From Pseudocolwellia agarivorans (GTDB lineage Bacteria > Pseudomonadota > Gammaproteobacteria > Enterobacterales > Alteromonadaceae), in contig NZ_MUZU01000004.1 of NCBI RefSeq assembly GCF_002000085.1, positions 186,001-250,000 of the forward strand: DNA of 64,000 nucleotides, in the 5' to 3' direction. Shown here in pieces: positions 8,664 to 16,898 of this stretch. The stretch's first letter is position 1; every line of letters begins with the position of its first letter. The position numbers and the translations under genes were made by a program. A model generated the notes under the pieces. The model searched no databases, had not been told where the DNA came from, and saw only the letters and a program-made list of their open reading frames with translations.

Positions 8664-9428
8664 ATGAAGATCCCCTCAGAAAAATCTATTTTAATTGTAT
8701 TTATAGTTGGTTTATTAGCTATTAGTGGTTGTTCTTCCACCCCGTCGAATAACGCATATGCAGACCCTAAAGATCCTTTAGAATCAATTAATAGACCTTT
8801 TTGGACCTTTACATGGGACTATGCGGATAAGTATGTTGCAAGACCCGCCTCTTCAGCTTATGCCGAGTATGTACCTACCGATTTAAGAACAGGCGTTTAC
8901 AACATGGCGCTTAACCTTAACGAACCTTCTGCAATTATTAATAACTTACTACAAGCCAAGTTTTCTGACGCAGCCGTAAGTACTGGTCGATTTTTATTAA
9001 ATTCTACTATTGGCTTATTCGGCTTTTTTGACCCCGCGAGCGATTTTGGTTGGGCCAGAAAACAAGAAGAATTTGGCGAAGTATTAGGTAGCTATGGCGT
9101 AGGCGATGGACCTTATCTTGTTGTACCGGGCTTAGGTCCATCTTCAGTAAGAGAAGAGGTTGGTGACTATGTTGACAAATATTATTGGCCGTTAGCTGCC
9201 ATAGACTTTTGGCCCAATATTGTAAGAATGGCTGTGGTTGGGCTAGAGCAAAGGGCTTCATTATCGCAACAAGAAAAACTGATAGATGAATCTATAGACT
9301 CTTATGAATTTGTCAAAAATGCTTATTTTCAAAACTTAAAGTTTAAAGTTTATGACGGTAACCCACCTATTGAAGTTAATGCGGCTGATGAAGCTGAGCT
9401 TGAAGCATATTTAGATGAGATAGATTAA
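8664..9428 (+). CDS. mlaA: Outer-membrane phospholipid transport lipoprotein MlaA (VacJ)
   Basis: Removes misplaced phospholipids from the outer leaflet of the outer membrane and passes them to MlaC for return to the inner membrane. It has a signal peptide with lipobox AISGC (lipidated C23). The mature part begins with the family signature DPLESINRPFWTF and includes LQAKFSDAAVSTGRFLLNSTIGLFGFFDPA and EFGEVLGSYGVGDGPYLVVPGLGPSS. The length of 254 residues is normal. It stands alone, 143 bases after the chemotaxis operon and with its own downstream gap, so it probably has its own promoter; the other mla genes are not here. Confidence 0.95.
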   Translation: MKIPSEKSILIVFIVGLLAISGCSSTPSNNAYADPKDPLESINRPFWTFTWDYADKYVARPASSAYAEYVPTDLRTGVYNMALNLNEPSAIINNLLQAKFSDAAVSTGRFLLNSTIGLFGFFDPASDFGWARKQEEFGEVLGSYGVGDGPYLVVPGLGPSSVREEVGDYVDKYYWPLAAIDFWPNIVRMAVVGLEQRASLSQQEKLIDESIDSYEFVKNAYFQNLKFKVYDGNPPIEVNAADEAELEAYLDEID

Positions 9429-9480
9429 ACTAATAAATATTTGTTTATTTTATAATTTATACACTGTGGGTTTCATGATA

Positions 9481-9510
9481 ACGCTTTAAGCTACTTTATG
9501 CTTAGAGCGT
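9481..9510. promoter_or_regulatory. Operator-like inverted repeat upstream of the SLBB export gene
   Basis: Arms ACGCTTTAAGC and GCTTAGAGCGT (11 bp, one mismatch) around an 8-base centre. It is not followed by a T-run on either strand, so it is not a normal terminator. It covers the place where the -35 box of the promoter at 9515-9523 should be, which suggests a repressor or activator site. Confidence 0.45.
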
Positions 9511-9514
9511 AAAG

Positions 9515-9523
9515 TGATAGAAT
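9515..9523 (+). promoter_or_regulatory. Extended -10 promoter candidate for the SLBB export gene
   Basis: TGATAGAAT combines an extended -10 TGn with a 5/6 match to TATAAT. Transcription would start near 9530. That is too close for the TTG at 9539 to have a ribosome site, but leaves a ~60-base leader for the ATG at 9593. No good -35 hexamer is visible, as expected for extended -10 promoters. Confidence 0.45.
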
Positions 9524-9592
9524 CCTTACCCGAAAGATTTGTACCAACTTATGGTATTTATAATTAAATTTTGCTCTAGGACAACTTTTTTA

Positions 9593-12337
9593 ATGATAAC
9601 TTTTTTACACAAATCAACGCTGTTACTTTTAGTGTTTTTATCATGTTTTTCTTTTGTCGCACTTTCTGCACAGTTACCCAGTAATATTTCTCCTCAACAA
9701 TTAGAGCAATTTAAAAAATTATCTCCAGCACAACAAAAATCATTAGCATCAAGCATGGGAGTTGATTTAAGTACAATTCAATCTCAAGTTAAAAAAAATA
9801 ATATAAGTGAAGACGAAACAAAAAACTTACAACAATATTACCCTAGAGGAACCCAGTTTGATGAAATGGGAAACCCAATAGGTTTATCAGAAGAAGAGTT
9901 AGCTGAAGAAGACGAAGATGAATTAAAGCCATTTGGTTACGATGTTTTTGCTAACGCACCATTAACTTTTGCTCCTTCAATAGATATCGCTATACCTGAT
10001 GATTACACTATTGGAACAGGGGATGTACTCAGCGTACAAATGTTTGGTAAAGAAAATAATGAATACGAATTAATTGTTTCAAGAGAAGGCAAAGTAACCT
10101 TTCCTGAGCTCGGTGCATTTAAAGTCGCAGGTATGACTTTTGAAGAAGTTAAAAAATATTTAAAAAATGAAATTCAAAATAAAGTGCTAGGTGTTGATAT
10201 CGTTTTAACATTAGCTGAGCTACGATCTATTCGAGTTTTTGTTTTAGGAGAAGCTTTTAAGCCTGGTAATTATTTACTTAGTTCATTATCCAGTATTACT
10301 CATGCTATTTTTTCTGCAGGTGGGATAAGTGATATAGGATCTTTACGTAATGTTCAATTAAAAAGAGCGGGTAAATTAGTTTCTTCGCTTGATTTATATG
10401 ACTTATTAATTAATGGTGACTCCAGCAGCGATGTTTTACTAAAATCTGGAGACGTTATTTTTATTCCACCAGTCGGAAGTAGAATTTCCATTGATGGTGA
10501 AGTAAAAAGACCCGCAATTTACGAGTTAAAAAAAGAAGAAAATTTTAACTCTATTCTAAAAATGGCCGGAGGAATGTTACCTTCAGCTTATCCATCATCA
10601 ACCATTGTTGAACGTTATAATAGTCGCAATTTACGTTCAGTTGTTAACATTGATTTATCTATTGCAGAAAACCTAGCCAAAAAAGCCAGAGCTGGCGATT
10701 ATATTCGTGTAATGGCAACATCGAGTAATTTTGAAGATAGTGTATCTATTATAGGAGCTGTATCACGTCCAGGTAATTATCAATGGAAGCCTGAGCAAAA
10801 GGTATCCGACTTACTACCGAACATTTCTTCTTACTTACTTGAAAATGCAGATCTAACGTATAGCATTATTGTAAGGCAAATGAACCATTCACGTGATATA
10901 GAAATAATACAGTTTAGTATTGCTGATGCATTGTCTGATAAAAATGCTATTGATAACGTTTCATTAAAGCCTTTAGATAAAATACTTGTATTTTCAAATG
11001 TTGAAAGAAATAGCCAAGAACTGACAAACTTAGATGAATTTCTTTTAACCGAAACAGAGCTTTTAGAAAAAGAAAAAGAAGTATTAATTAAAAGCTATGA
11101 AGATAATTTATTTTGGGAGCAATATGGTGAAAATGCAGAACCTGTTAATCCATTTAAAGAAGAAGATAAGGCAGAAGAAACTTACAACGCTACTAAAAAA
11201 TCATTAAAAGATCTTAAAGAAAAAAATATAGAACAAGAACTAAAACCTAACGAAATAAGTTTCTTTTCAAGACAAAGATTATTAGCACCAGTAATTAAAC
11301 AACTAAAAAGACAAGCCTCTTTGAACCAACCGTTAAAGCTAGTTGTTATTGACGGAGCTGTAAAATATCCCGGTACATATCCCTTAGCCAACAATGCTAG
11401 CGTAGTTGACTTAATTAAAGCCGCTGGTGGTTTGTTAGAGTCTGCCTTTTTACAAAAAGCCGAATTATCAAGGTTTGAAGTGAACAATAAAGCAGCCAAT
11501 AAAACATTGGTTAACCTTAATTTAGCTGATGCCTTAGCTAGCTCAGAGACAAGCTTTCGTTTAAAAAGTAAAGATCGATTAAATATAAATCATATTCCCG
11601 CATGGCAAAAAGATCAAACAGTAGAATTACTAGGAGAGTTTAAGTTTCCGGGACGTTATACCGTTAGAAGAGGCGAAACTCTTGCTAAATTAATTGAAAG
11701 GGCTGGAGGTTTTACTGAGTACGCAGACATTCAGTCTTCTCTTTTTACGCGTGAGAAATTAAAGCAAGTTGAATTACAAAATTTAATCGATGTTTCTCAA
11801 AATTTACGAAATGAAATTGCTTCAAAATCATTATCTCAAAGAGAAGGCAGCCAAATTTTAGATTACGAACAAGCTAACTTATTATTAGCAGATCTTACTA
11901 AAGTTGAGCCTGTAGGGCGTTTAGTCGTTGATATTGAGAAAATAAACGATGGGCGTTCATTTGATATACTACTAGAGGATGGAGATGCTTTATACGTATC
12001 GCCAAAGCAAAACACAATCAATGTAGTCGGCCAAGTTCAAATTGCATCGTCTCATTTGTTTGAAAAAGGCTTAACGGCTTTTGACTATATTAAATTAAGC
12101 GGCGGAGCTAAAAAACAGGCTGATGAAGACAGGATTTATATCATAAAAGCTAATGGAGCTGTTGAAATACCAAATAACGATAATTGGTTTACAGCCAACA
12201 GTGGTCAATTACAACCGGGTGATACGGTTGTTGTACCATTAGATTCATACTTTATGGATGATCTAACCTTATGGCAAACCGCAACTCAAATTTTATATCA
12301 AGCTTCAGTTGCCGTAGCTGCAATTGCAAGATTGTAA
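9593..12337 (+). CDS. Large multi-SLBB polysaccharide export protein
   Basis: Outer-membrane/periplasmic polysaccharide export protein of the Wza superfamily, probably forming the exit channel for an exopolysaccharide. The Sec signal peptide (hydrophobic LLLLVFLSCFSFVALSA, cleavage before QLP) lacks a clear lipobox, unlike classical Wza. A Poly_export domain (DYTIGTGDVLSVQMFG) at about 137-215 is followed by six SLBB-like units, each with a GxxxxPGxY-type turn, e.g. VLGEAFKPGNY, IIGAVSRPGNY, VIDGAVKYPGTY and LLGEFKFPGRY. A charged coiled-coil stretch lies near the middle. I prefer the ATG at 9593 to the TTG at 9539 because it gives a clean signal peptide and a sensible leader. No Wzc-type kinase is found in the window. 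Confidence 0.88.
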   Translation: MITFLHKSTLLLLVFLSCFSFVALSAQLPSNISPQQLEQFKKLSPAQQKSLASSMGVDLSTIQSQVKKNNISEDETKNLQQYYPRGTQFDEMGNPIGLSEEELAEEDEDELKPFGYDVFANAPLTFAPSIDIAIPDDYTIGTGDVLSVQMFGKENNEYELIVSREGKVTFPELGAFKVAGMTFEEVKKYLKNEIQNKVLGVDIVLTLAELRSIRVFVLGEAFKPGNYLLSSLSSITHAIFSAGGISDIGSLRNVQLKRAGKLVSSLDLYDLLINGDSSSDVLLKSGDVIFIPPVGSRISIDGEVKRPAIYELKKEENFNSILKMAGGMLPSAYPSSTIVERYNSRNLRSVVNIDLSIAENLAKKARAGDYIRVMATSSNFEDSVSIIGAVSRPGNYQWKPEQKVSDLLPNISSYLLENADLTYSIIVRQMNHSRDIEIIQFSIADALSDKNAIDNVSLKPLDKILVFSNVERNSQELTNLDEFLLTETELLEKEKEVLIKSYEDNLFWEQYGENAEPVNPFKEEDKAEETYNATKKSLKDLKEKNIEQELKPNEISFFSRQRLLAPVIKQLKRQASLNQPLKLVVIDGAVKYPGTYPLANNASVVDLIKAAGGLLESAFLQKAELSRFEVNNKAANKTLVNLNLADALASSETSFRLKSKDRLNINHIPAWQKDQTVELLGEFKFPGRYTVRRGETLAKLIERAGGFTEYADIQSSLFTREKLKQVELQNLIDVSQNLRNEIASKSLSQREGSQILDYEQANLLLADLTKVEPVGRLVVDIEKINDGRSFDILLEDGDALYVSPKQNTINVVGQVQIASSHLFEKGLTAFDYIKLSGGAKKQADEDRIYIIKANGAVEIPNNDNWFTANSGQLQPGDTVVVPLDSYFMDDLTLWQTATQILYQASVAVAAIARL

Positions 12338-12411
12338 AGGTAAATTTATGTAATAGAATGTAATGCTTATGTGCAAAATGCATAAACAAAGATATACTAA
12401 ACACATTCAAC

Positions 12412-12437
12412 TTAGTTACAATATGTATTGTAACTAA
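12412..12437 (+). terminator. Perfect 11-bp hairpin after the SLBB gene
   Basis: TTAGTTACAAT and ATTGTAACTAA form a perfect inverted repeat with a 4-base loop, followed by TTTAATTTTAAT. The stem is AT-rich, so it is a weak terminator at best; it could also be an operator for the wecA-like gene that starts 36 bases downstream. Otherwise the 135-base gap contains nothing recognised. Confidence 0.5.
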
Positions 12438-12472
12438 TTTAATTTTAATAACTTTCAACTGGTATACATTAA

Positions 12473-13525
12473 ATGTTATTTATAATACCTGCTTTATGCG
12501 TGGCTTTTTTTTCATCTATATTTACTATTAAAGTACTGCTTCCGTTAGCGCCACAAATAGGTCTAATTGATTATCCATCAGATAGAAAAAATCATGATGG
12601 TGCTATTCCTCTTATAGGGGGTATATCAATATTTACCGGTGTACTTATTGCTTCATCTTTATTTGTAGAGCAAAGCCAACTTTTAAATTTATACTTAATT
12701 TCATCCGCACTCCTTGTGTTTATAGGTACAATGGATGATATTTACGATCTTAGTGTAGCACCTCGTATGATCTTTCAAGGTCTTGTTGGTGCAATTATGG
12801 TTTTTGGTGGTGGTATATACATCAGTAATCTTGGTGATCTATTTATACTAGGTGATATAGACATCGGGTATTATGGAATAATATTTACCATGCTCGCTTG
12901 TATTACTGCCATTAATGCTTTTAACATGATTGATGGGATAGACGGGCTAGCGGGGTCAATGAGTATTGTCTCTATTTCATCTATCGCTATTTTAACTTTG
13001 TTTGCTGATAGTCAAAGAGATGTGTTACTACCACTTATTATTGTGGTGGCTATTATCCCTTACCTTTTTTATAACGTAAGTACACGTAACCCCAGAGGTA
13101 AAAAAATCTTCATGGGAGATGCTGGTAGCATGTTTATGGGCTTAACGGTTATATGGTTACTTACCTTAGGCACTCAACATACAGAAACGCAAGAAGCGGC
13201 TTTTAGGCCCGTTACTGCCTTATGGATAATCGCTGTTCCTATTATGGATATGTTTGCCATAATGTTTAGGCGTATTCGTAAAGGTGTGTCGCCTTTTAAA
13301 GCTGACACCGGTCATTTACATCATATTTGTTTAAGATTAGGACTTACTTCTAGGCAAGCGCTTTGGGCCATATGTGGTTTAGCTATATTTTGCGCACTTA
13401 TTGGTATTGCAGGAGAAGTCGCTTCTGTTCCTGAATGGATAATGTTACATTGTTTTATAGCTTTATTTTTATTGTATTCGTTTGCTATTCAACATTCATG
13501 GAAATTTGTTAGAGCGCTTAAATAA
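12473..13525 (+). CDS. wecA: WecA/MraY-family undecaprenyl-phosphate sugar-1-phosphate transferase
   Basis: Integral membrane enzyme that starts glycan assembly by moving a HexNAc-1-phosphate (GlcNAc in WecA) from UDP to undecaprenyl phosphate at the inner face of the inner membrane. About ten transmembrane helices. Family motifs: the aspartate pair GTMDDIYDL, NAFNMIDGIDGLAGS, FMGDAGSMFMG, and the HLHH pocket (DTGHLHHICLRLG) in the cytoplasmic loop near the C-terminus. 350 residues, family length. It would provide the lipid-linked primer for the Wzx/Wzy locus further on. Exact sugar specificity cannot be read from sequence. It lies between the SLBB gene and the S-layer candidate. Confidence 0.9.
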   Translation: MLFIIPALCVAFFSSIFTIKVLLPLAPQIGLIDYPSDRKNHDGAIPLIGGISIFTGVLIASSLFVEQSQLLNLYLISSALLVFIGTMDDIYDLSVAPRMIFQGLVGAIMVFGGGIYISNLGDLFILGDIDIGYYGIIFTMLACITAINAFNMIDGIDGLAGSMSIVSISSIAILTLFADSQRDVLLPLIIVVAIIPYLFYNVSTRNPRGKKIFMGDAGSMFMGLTVIWLLTLGTQHTETQEAAFRPVTALWIIAVPIMDMFAIMFRRIRKGVSPFKADTGHLHHICLRLGLTSRQALWAICGLAIFCALIGIAGEVASVPEWIMLHCFIALFLLYSFAIQHSWKFVRALK

Positions 13526-13573
13526 TAACGTAATAAAGTAGTGATATATTACATTAAATAAGTAAGCATAGGT

Positions 13574-13595
13574 ATTGTTATAAAATTGTTATAAA
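13574..13595 (+). repeat. Tandem 11-bp duplication
   Basis: ATTGTTATAAA occurs twice back to back, about 70 bases upstream of the first promoter-like TTGACA. The spacing of 11 is close to one helical turn, so it could be a pair of protein-binding half sites on the same DNA face. Confidence 0.6.
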
Positions 13596-13893
13596 ACTGA
13601 TGTTTTTTGCTTGAATTTTATACGCTTGCTTGTAAAGCACGGTTTATTGACACTAATAAGCACTTTTTTGTATTAACTTATTGACAATAGACCAAGTAAT
13701 CATTAAATTTCACACTCATTGTAATTTAATTGAGCATTTAGTTAGTAGTTATGATGCAGTGATGCTTAATTGATAAATGAGGGAGGGCATGCCAATAAAT
13801 TTCTTTATTTGTTTGTTATGGCTGAACGAATTGAAACAATTAATTAATAGCAAAATGTAAATACAATGATTAAAAACTAATATAGTTTTAAAA

Positions 13894-13905
13894 GAACACG
13901 TGTTC
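13894..13905. promoter_or_regulatory. 12-bp palindrome GAACACGTGTTC
   Basis: Perfect palindrome centred on CACGTG, 65 bases before the S-layer start codon and downstream of the promoter-like boxes. It looks like an operator for a dimeric regulator. No family can be assigned from one site. Confidence 0.45.
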
Positions 13906-13969
13906 ACAAGTCTTTAACGTTACATATAAGTAATTAAAGGCTTAAATATATAAATGGAGTAAACTTAGA

Positions 13970-15808
13970 ATGAAAAAATTTAATTTAGCAGCATTACCAT
14001 TAGCAGTTGCCGGTGTTTTAGCATCAACTTCTGCACTTGCTGGTACAGAAGCTTGTTTTGAAGTATATAAAGGTGGGGATGCTTTAGCGACTGCTGCTTT
14101 TGCTACACCATACAACTTAGCTGCATGTAAAGAAACTCGTGGTGGCGCTGCTGCTGATGATTTAGCCATTAATGATGTTGTTGCAATAGCATATGAACTT
14201 ACTGGTAAAAATTCAGACGGTGAAAAAGTTTTTGATATCGATTTTGACGATATTGATAACACAGGTGCTATAACTGGTGATGATCAATACATTGTTTACA
14301 TCCCAACAACTGATATCCCAGGCGGCACAAAAATTGATATGATGCTTTCTGGTTCAGAAGCTGAATTTTCAGGTAACGGTAACCAAATTCATTTAGTTAA
14401 ATATGATGAAGTTGCAGCTGATGGTTCTTTTCTTGCTGTTGCATCATCAGATGGTACATTAGATGGGACTGATAGCATTACGTTTATTACAAAAGCTGGT
14501 ACTACAATCGGTGCTGGTACTCGTTTAATTTTCTCTAAAGTATCAACTGGTGCTGCTGATGCTGATTTAGTACCTGTAGGTATTAAATTGGGTAACACAC
14601 AGTGTACTGATGCAACTCGTTCTTCTTCAGTAATGTTAGAAGTAACTGATGCAGTTACGGATGGTGGTACTGGTTACTCTATTCAAGGTGCTGTTTCAAA
14701 ACCACAAGTAATTGCTGAAATTTCTCCACAATTTTACGCTTTACATGGTGGCACAACTGCTGAAGCATTAGTTAACGCTGAAAGTGAAGACTCTGCTAAC
14801 ACTGCAATCATTGCTCGTACTGAGTTTGTATACAATGCTGGTGATGCTTCTGATCAACTAATTGTTAAGCAACATGAAGCTGTTTACAAAACTTCATTTT
14901 ATGATCGTGCAGCTGTATTAGACCAAGCAATTAGTTTAGATGCAGACGATCACTTAGAAACTAAATTTGTAGCTAGCTCTGCTCCTGGTGATGAAGTTGA
15001 AATGGGTCTTTATAATGGTCGTACTGCTGCTACAGGTGTTTTAGCTGGTCAAGAAGATGTTGAAACAGGTACTACTTGGGGTAAGTTTGGTTTAAATGAA
15101 GCTGCTGCTACTACATATAATACAGAAGCATTAGATTTATTCCCGGCGGTTGTACCAGTTGGTTCAGATGCTGAAACTAACCCTGCACTTGCTGCATCTA
15201 ATCTTTTTGGTGCTGTATATAACGAAATGTACTATGTTGTAACTAACGATCGTGCTCCTGGTGCTGCTTCTGAAGAAATTATGAACTTTAACTACTCAGT
15301 TGACACTCATTACACTTTAGACTTTGGTACTGACAACGAGTTAGATCACTGTGCACAAGAGAAAAAATCTCATCAAATCGGTGTTAACGGTGCGGTTCTT
15401 AAAGTTCCTTACGTAGTAAGTGCAGCAGGTAACTTTGTACGTATTACTAACGAACATGACGAAGCTGCTGAAGTAACATTTGATATGTTTGGTGAATCTA
15501 CAGATGGTACTGTTGAAAATCGTAAAGTTACAGCTATCTCTTTAGGTACTGTTGCTGCACAATCTTCAGTTGTTTACCTTGTTCCTGAAATTTTATCAGC
15601 AGCACAAGCAGCTGGTTACTTAGGTCAAGACGGCGGATACGCTGCTGCAGATTTCGGTTCTAACGCTAAGTCTGGTGATAACCGTCACACAGTAACATTT
15701 ACTGTTACAGCGCCACGTGATTCAGTTCACGGTGTATCTGTACAGAAAATTATCGGTGGTTTAGACCGTGTAATGCCAGTACTTGACCAAAACGAATGGT
15801 CACAGTAA
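13970..15808 (+). CDS. Secreted surface-layer protein candidate (Slr4-like)
   Basis: Exported protein of 612 residues with a textbook Sec signal peptide (MKKFNLAALPLAVAGVL..., cleavage after ALA at 24). The mature protein is acidic and rich in Ala, Gly, Thr, Asp and Val with very few Lys/Arg, the composition of S-layer proteins. It has four cysteines (C29, C53, C212, C461). Codon choice is strongly biased to GCT, GGT, ACT and GTA, much more regular than neighbours, suggesting very high expression. A long leader, an independent strong terminator and an adjacent secretion system support a major surface protein. From memory it resembles the Slr4 S-layer family of marine Alteromonadales and Vibrionales; no alignment was done. 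An abundant adhesin or porin-like protein is the alternative. Confidence 0.7.
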   Translation: MKKFNLAALPLAVAGVLASTSALAGTEACFEVYKGGDALATAAFATPYNLAACKETRGGAAADDLAINDVVAIAYELTGKNSDGEKVFDIDFDDIDNTGAITGDDQYIVYIPTTDIPGGTKIDMMLSGSEAEFSGNGNQIHLVKYDEVAADGSFLAVASSDGTLDGTDSITFITKAGTTIGAGTRLIFSKVSTGAADADLVPVGIKLGNTQCTDATRSSSVMLEVTDAVTDGGTGYSIQGAVSKPQVIAEISPQFYALHGGTTAEALVNAESEDSANTAIIARTEFVYNAGDASDQLIVKQHEAVYKTSFYDRAAVLDQAISLDADDHLETKFVASSAPGDEVEMGLYNGRTAATGVLAGQEDVETGTTWGKFGLNEAAATTYNTEALDLFPAVVPVGSDAETNPALAASNLFGAVYNEMYYVVTNDRAPGAASEEIMNFNYSVDTHYTLDFGTDNELDHCAQEKKSHQIGVNGAVLKVPYVVSAAGNFVRITNEHDEAAEVTFDMFGESTDGTVENRKVTAISLGTVAAQSSVVYLVPEILSAAQAAGYLGQDGGYAAADFGSNAKSGDNRHTVTFTVTAPRDSVHGVSVQKIIGGLDRVMPVLDQNEWSQ

Positions 15809-15916
15809 TTTAGTATTATAATTAAAATACGACATGCTTTTTTACAATTATTTAAGCATTATTAAACAGTAATAGTTTGTTTACTAATTGCTAATTAATA
15901 ACGAAGCAGTACAATA

Positions 15917-15946
15917 AAGCCCTCGCATTTGCGGGGGCTTTTTTTT
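15917..15946 (+). terminator. Strong intrinsic terminator after the S-layer candidate
   Basis: GC-rich 10-bp stem AAGCCCTCGC / GCGGGGGCTT (one T-G wobble), loop ATTT, followed by eight T. It separates the surface-protein transcript from the downstream oxidoreductase and secretion genes. Confidence 0.92.
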
Positions 15947-15984
15947 GTGATCATTTTGTATATTTTATTTTTAGAGGAAAATAC

Positions 15985-16704
15985 GTGAAGAAATTAATAA
16001 TAGTGGCATTAGTTGCATTTTTGAGTGCTTGTCAAACAACATCAGATACTACTGAAATTGAGCAACTTAAAGCCGAGATAAAACAACTTAAACATATACA
16101 AGCTTTAGTTGCACAAAAAGTAGGGTTAGGTGAGTTAGTACGTCCTGATGAAATATCAATTACAAATGGTCAACGTGTAGGTGAAGAGTCAGCTAATATT
16201 GTTTTACTTGAATTTACAGATTTACATTGCCCATTTTGTGCTACATATCATAAGAATGTATGGCCACAAATAAAAGCCGATTATGTTGATACAGGTAAGG
16301 TGTTATTTGTAGGTAAAGAGTTACCATTGCCTAAGCTACATCCTAGAGCTGCTTATGCAGCCGTAACCTTACGCTGTGCAGCAAAACAAGGTGCTTACAG
16401 CGACACTAAAAATTATTTGTTTGAAAAAGGCCAAAAGTTTGCAGAAAGTGATTTAACTGAAATTACTACGTTAAATAATTTAGATGTAGAGGTATTTGAA
16501 GCCTGTTTGAAAGATGTGAGCGTTCATAATGCTATTACCAGTTCGTTACTCGATGCCAAAAAATTAGGCTTTGCTTCTACGCCTACTTTTATTATTGGTG
16601 TACGAAAAGGCGATGCAATTACTGATTACGAAATTGTTAATGGCGCAGGTTCCGTTGAAAGTTTTACAGATATTTTTGATAAATTATTAGCAAAAAACAA
16701 ATAA
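15985..16704 (+). CDS. DsbA-family thiol-disulfide oxidoreductase lipoprotein
   Basis: Membrane-anchored periplasmic thioredoxin-fold protein. Signal peptide with lipobox LSAC (C16), a short coiled coil (EIEQLKAEIKQLKHI, about 24-40), then a DsbA-like domain with active site CPFC at C82/C85 (TDLHCPFCATYHKN) and the cis-proline region FASTPTFIIG. 239 residues. GTG start with AGAGGAAA eight bases upstream. It lies between a four-cysteine surface protein and a type II secretion operon, whose substrates usually fold and form disulfides in the periplasm before export. I infer it oxidises or isomerises the exported protein; bulk DsbA function or c-type cytochrome thiol reduction are alternatives. 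Confidence 0.85.
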   Translation: MKKLIIVALVAFLSACQTTSDTTEIEQLKAEIKQLKHIQALVAQKVGLGELVRPDEISITNGQRVGEESANIVLLEFTDLHCPFCATYHKNVWPQIKADYVDTGKVLFVGKELPLPKLHPRAAYAAVTLRCAAKQGAYSDTKNYLFEKGQKFAESDLTEITTLNNLDVEVFEACLKDVSVHNAITSSLLDAKKLGFASTPTFIIGVRKGDAITDYEIVNGAGSVESFTDIFDKLLAKNK

Positions 16705-16733
16705 TTTAACATTGTTAGTGTGTTACGCATAGA

Positions 16734-16755
16734 GTGAGGAATCAGCTTTCCTCAC
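16734..16755. other. Perfect 8-bp hairpin before gspG
   Basis: GTGAGGAA and TTCCTCAC around a 6-base loop, 30 bases after the oxidoreductase stop and without a T-run. It may moderate read-through or stabilise the 5' end of the secretion mRNA. Confidence 0.45.
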
Positions 16756-16898
16756 AAGTCTGTTTAAATACCGAGACTTTAGATAAAATAACTATAGATA
16801 ACTTTTTTATCACCATGTTAGTAGGCATTAATGTGGTGATTATTTTATGTGTTATTAGCAAGGTAAATATTCAAGTTAAGGTAAGGGTTTTAAGTAAT

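Larger units (their letters stand above)
13526..13969 (+). promoter_or_regulatory. 444-bp leader of the S-layer candidate
   Basis: A long AT-rich non-coding stretch upstream of a probably very highly expressed gene. It contains two promoter-like hexamer sets (TTGACA at 13647 with TATTAA at 13671, spacing 18; TTGACA at 13681 with TTAAAT at 13704, spacing 17), a tandem 11-base duplication (13574-13595) and a 12-base palindrome (13894-13905). GGAG lies ten bases before the ATG. If either promoter is used, the 5' leader is about 260-290 bases, as is common for stable S-layer mRNAs. Confidence 0.5.

Noticed and set aside
9539-9592. TTG start for the SLBB protein, 18 residues longer
   Set aside because: It adds a hydrophobic/basic stretch before a good signal peptide and begins about ten bases from the predicted transcription start.
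13970-15808. RTX or autotransporter-type secreted protein
   Set aside because: No GGxGxD nonapeptide repeats, no C-terminal beta-barrel pattern and no type I exporter genes nearby.
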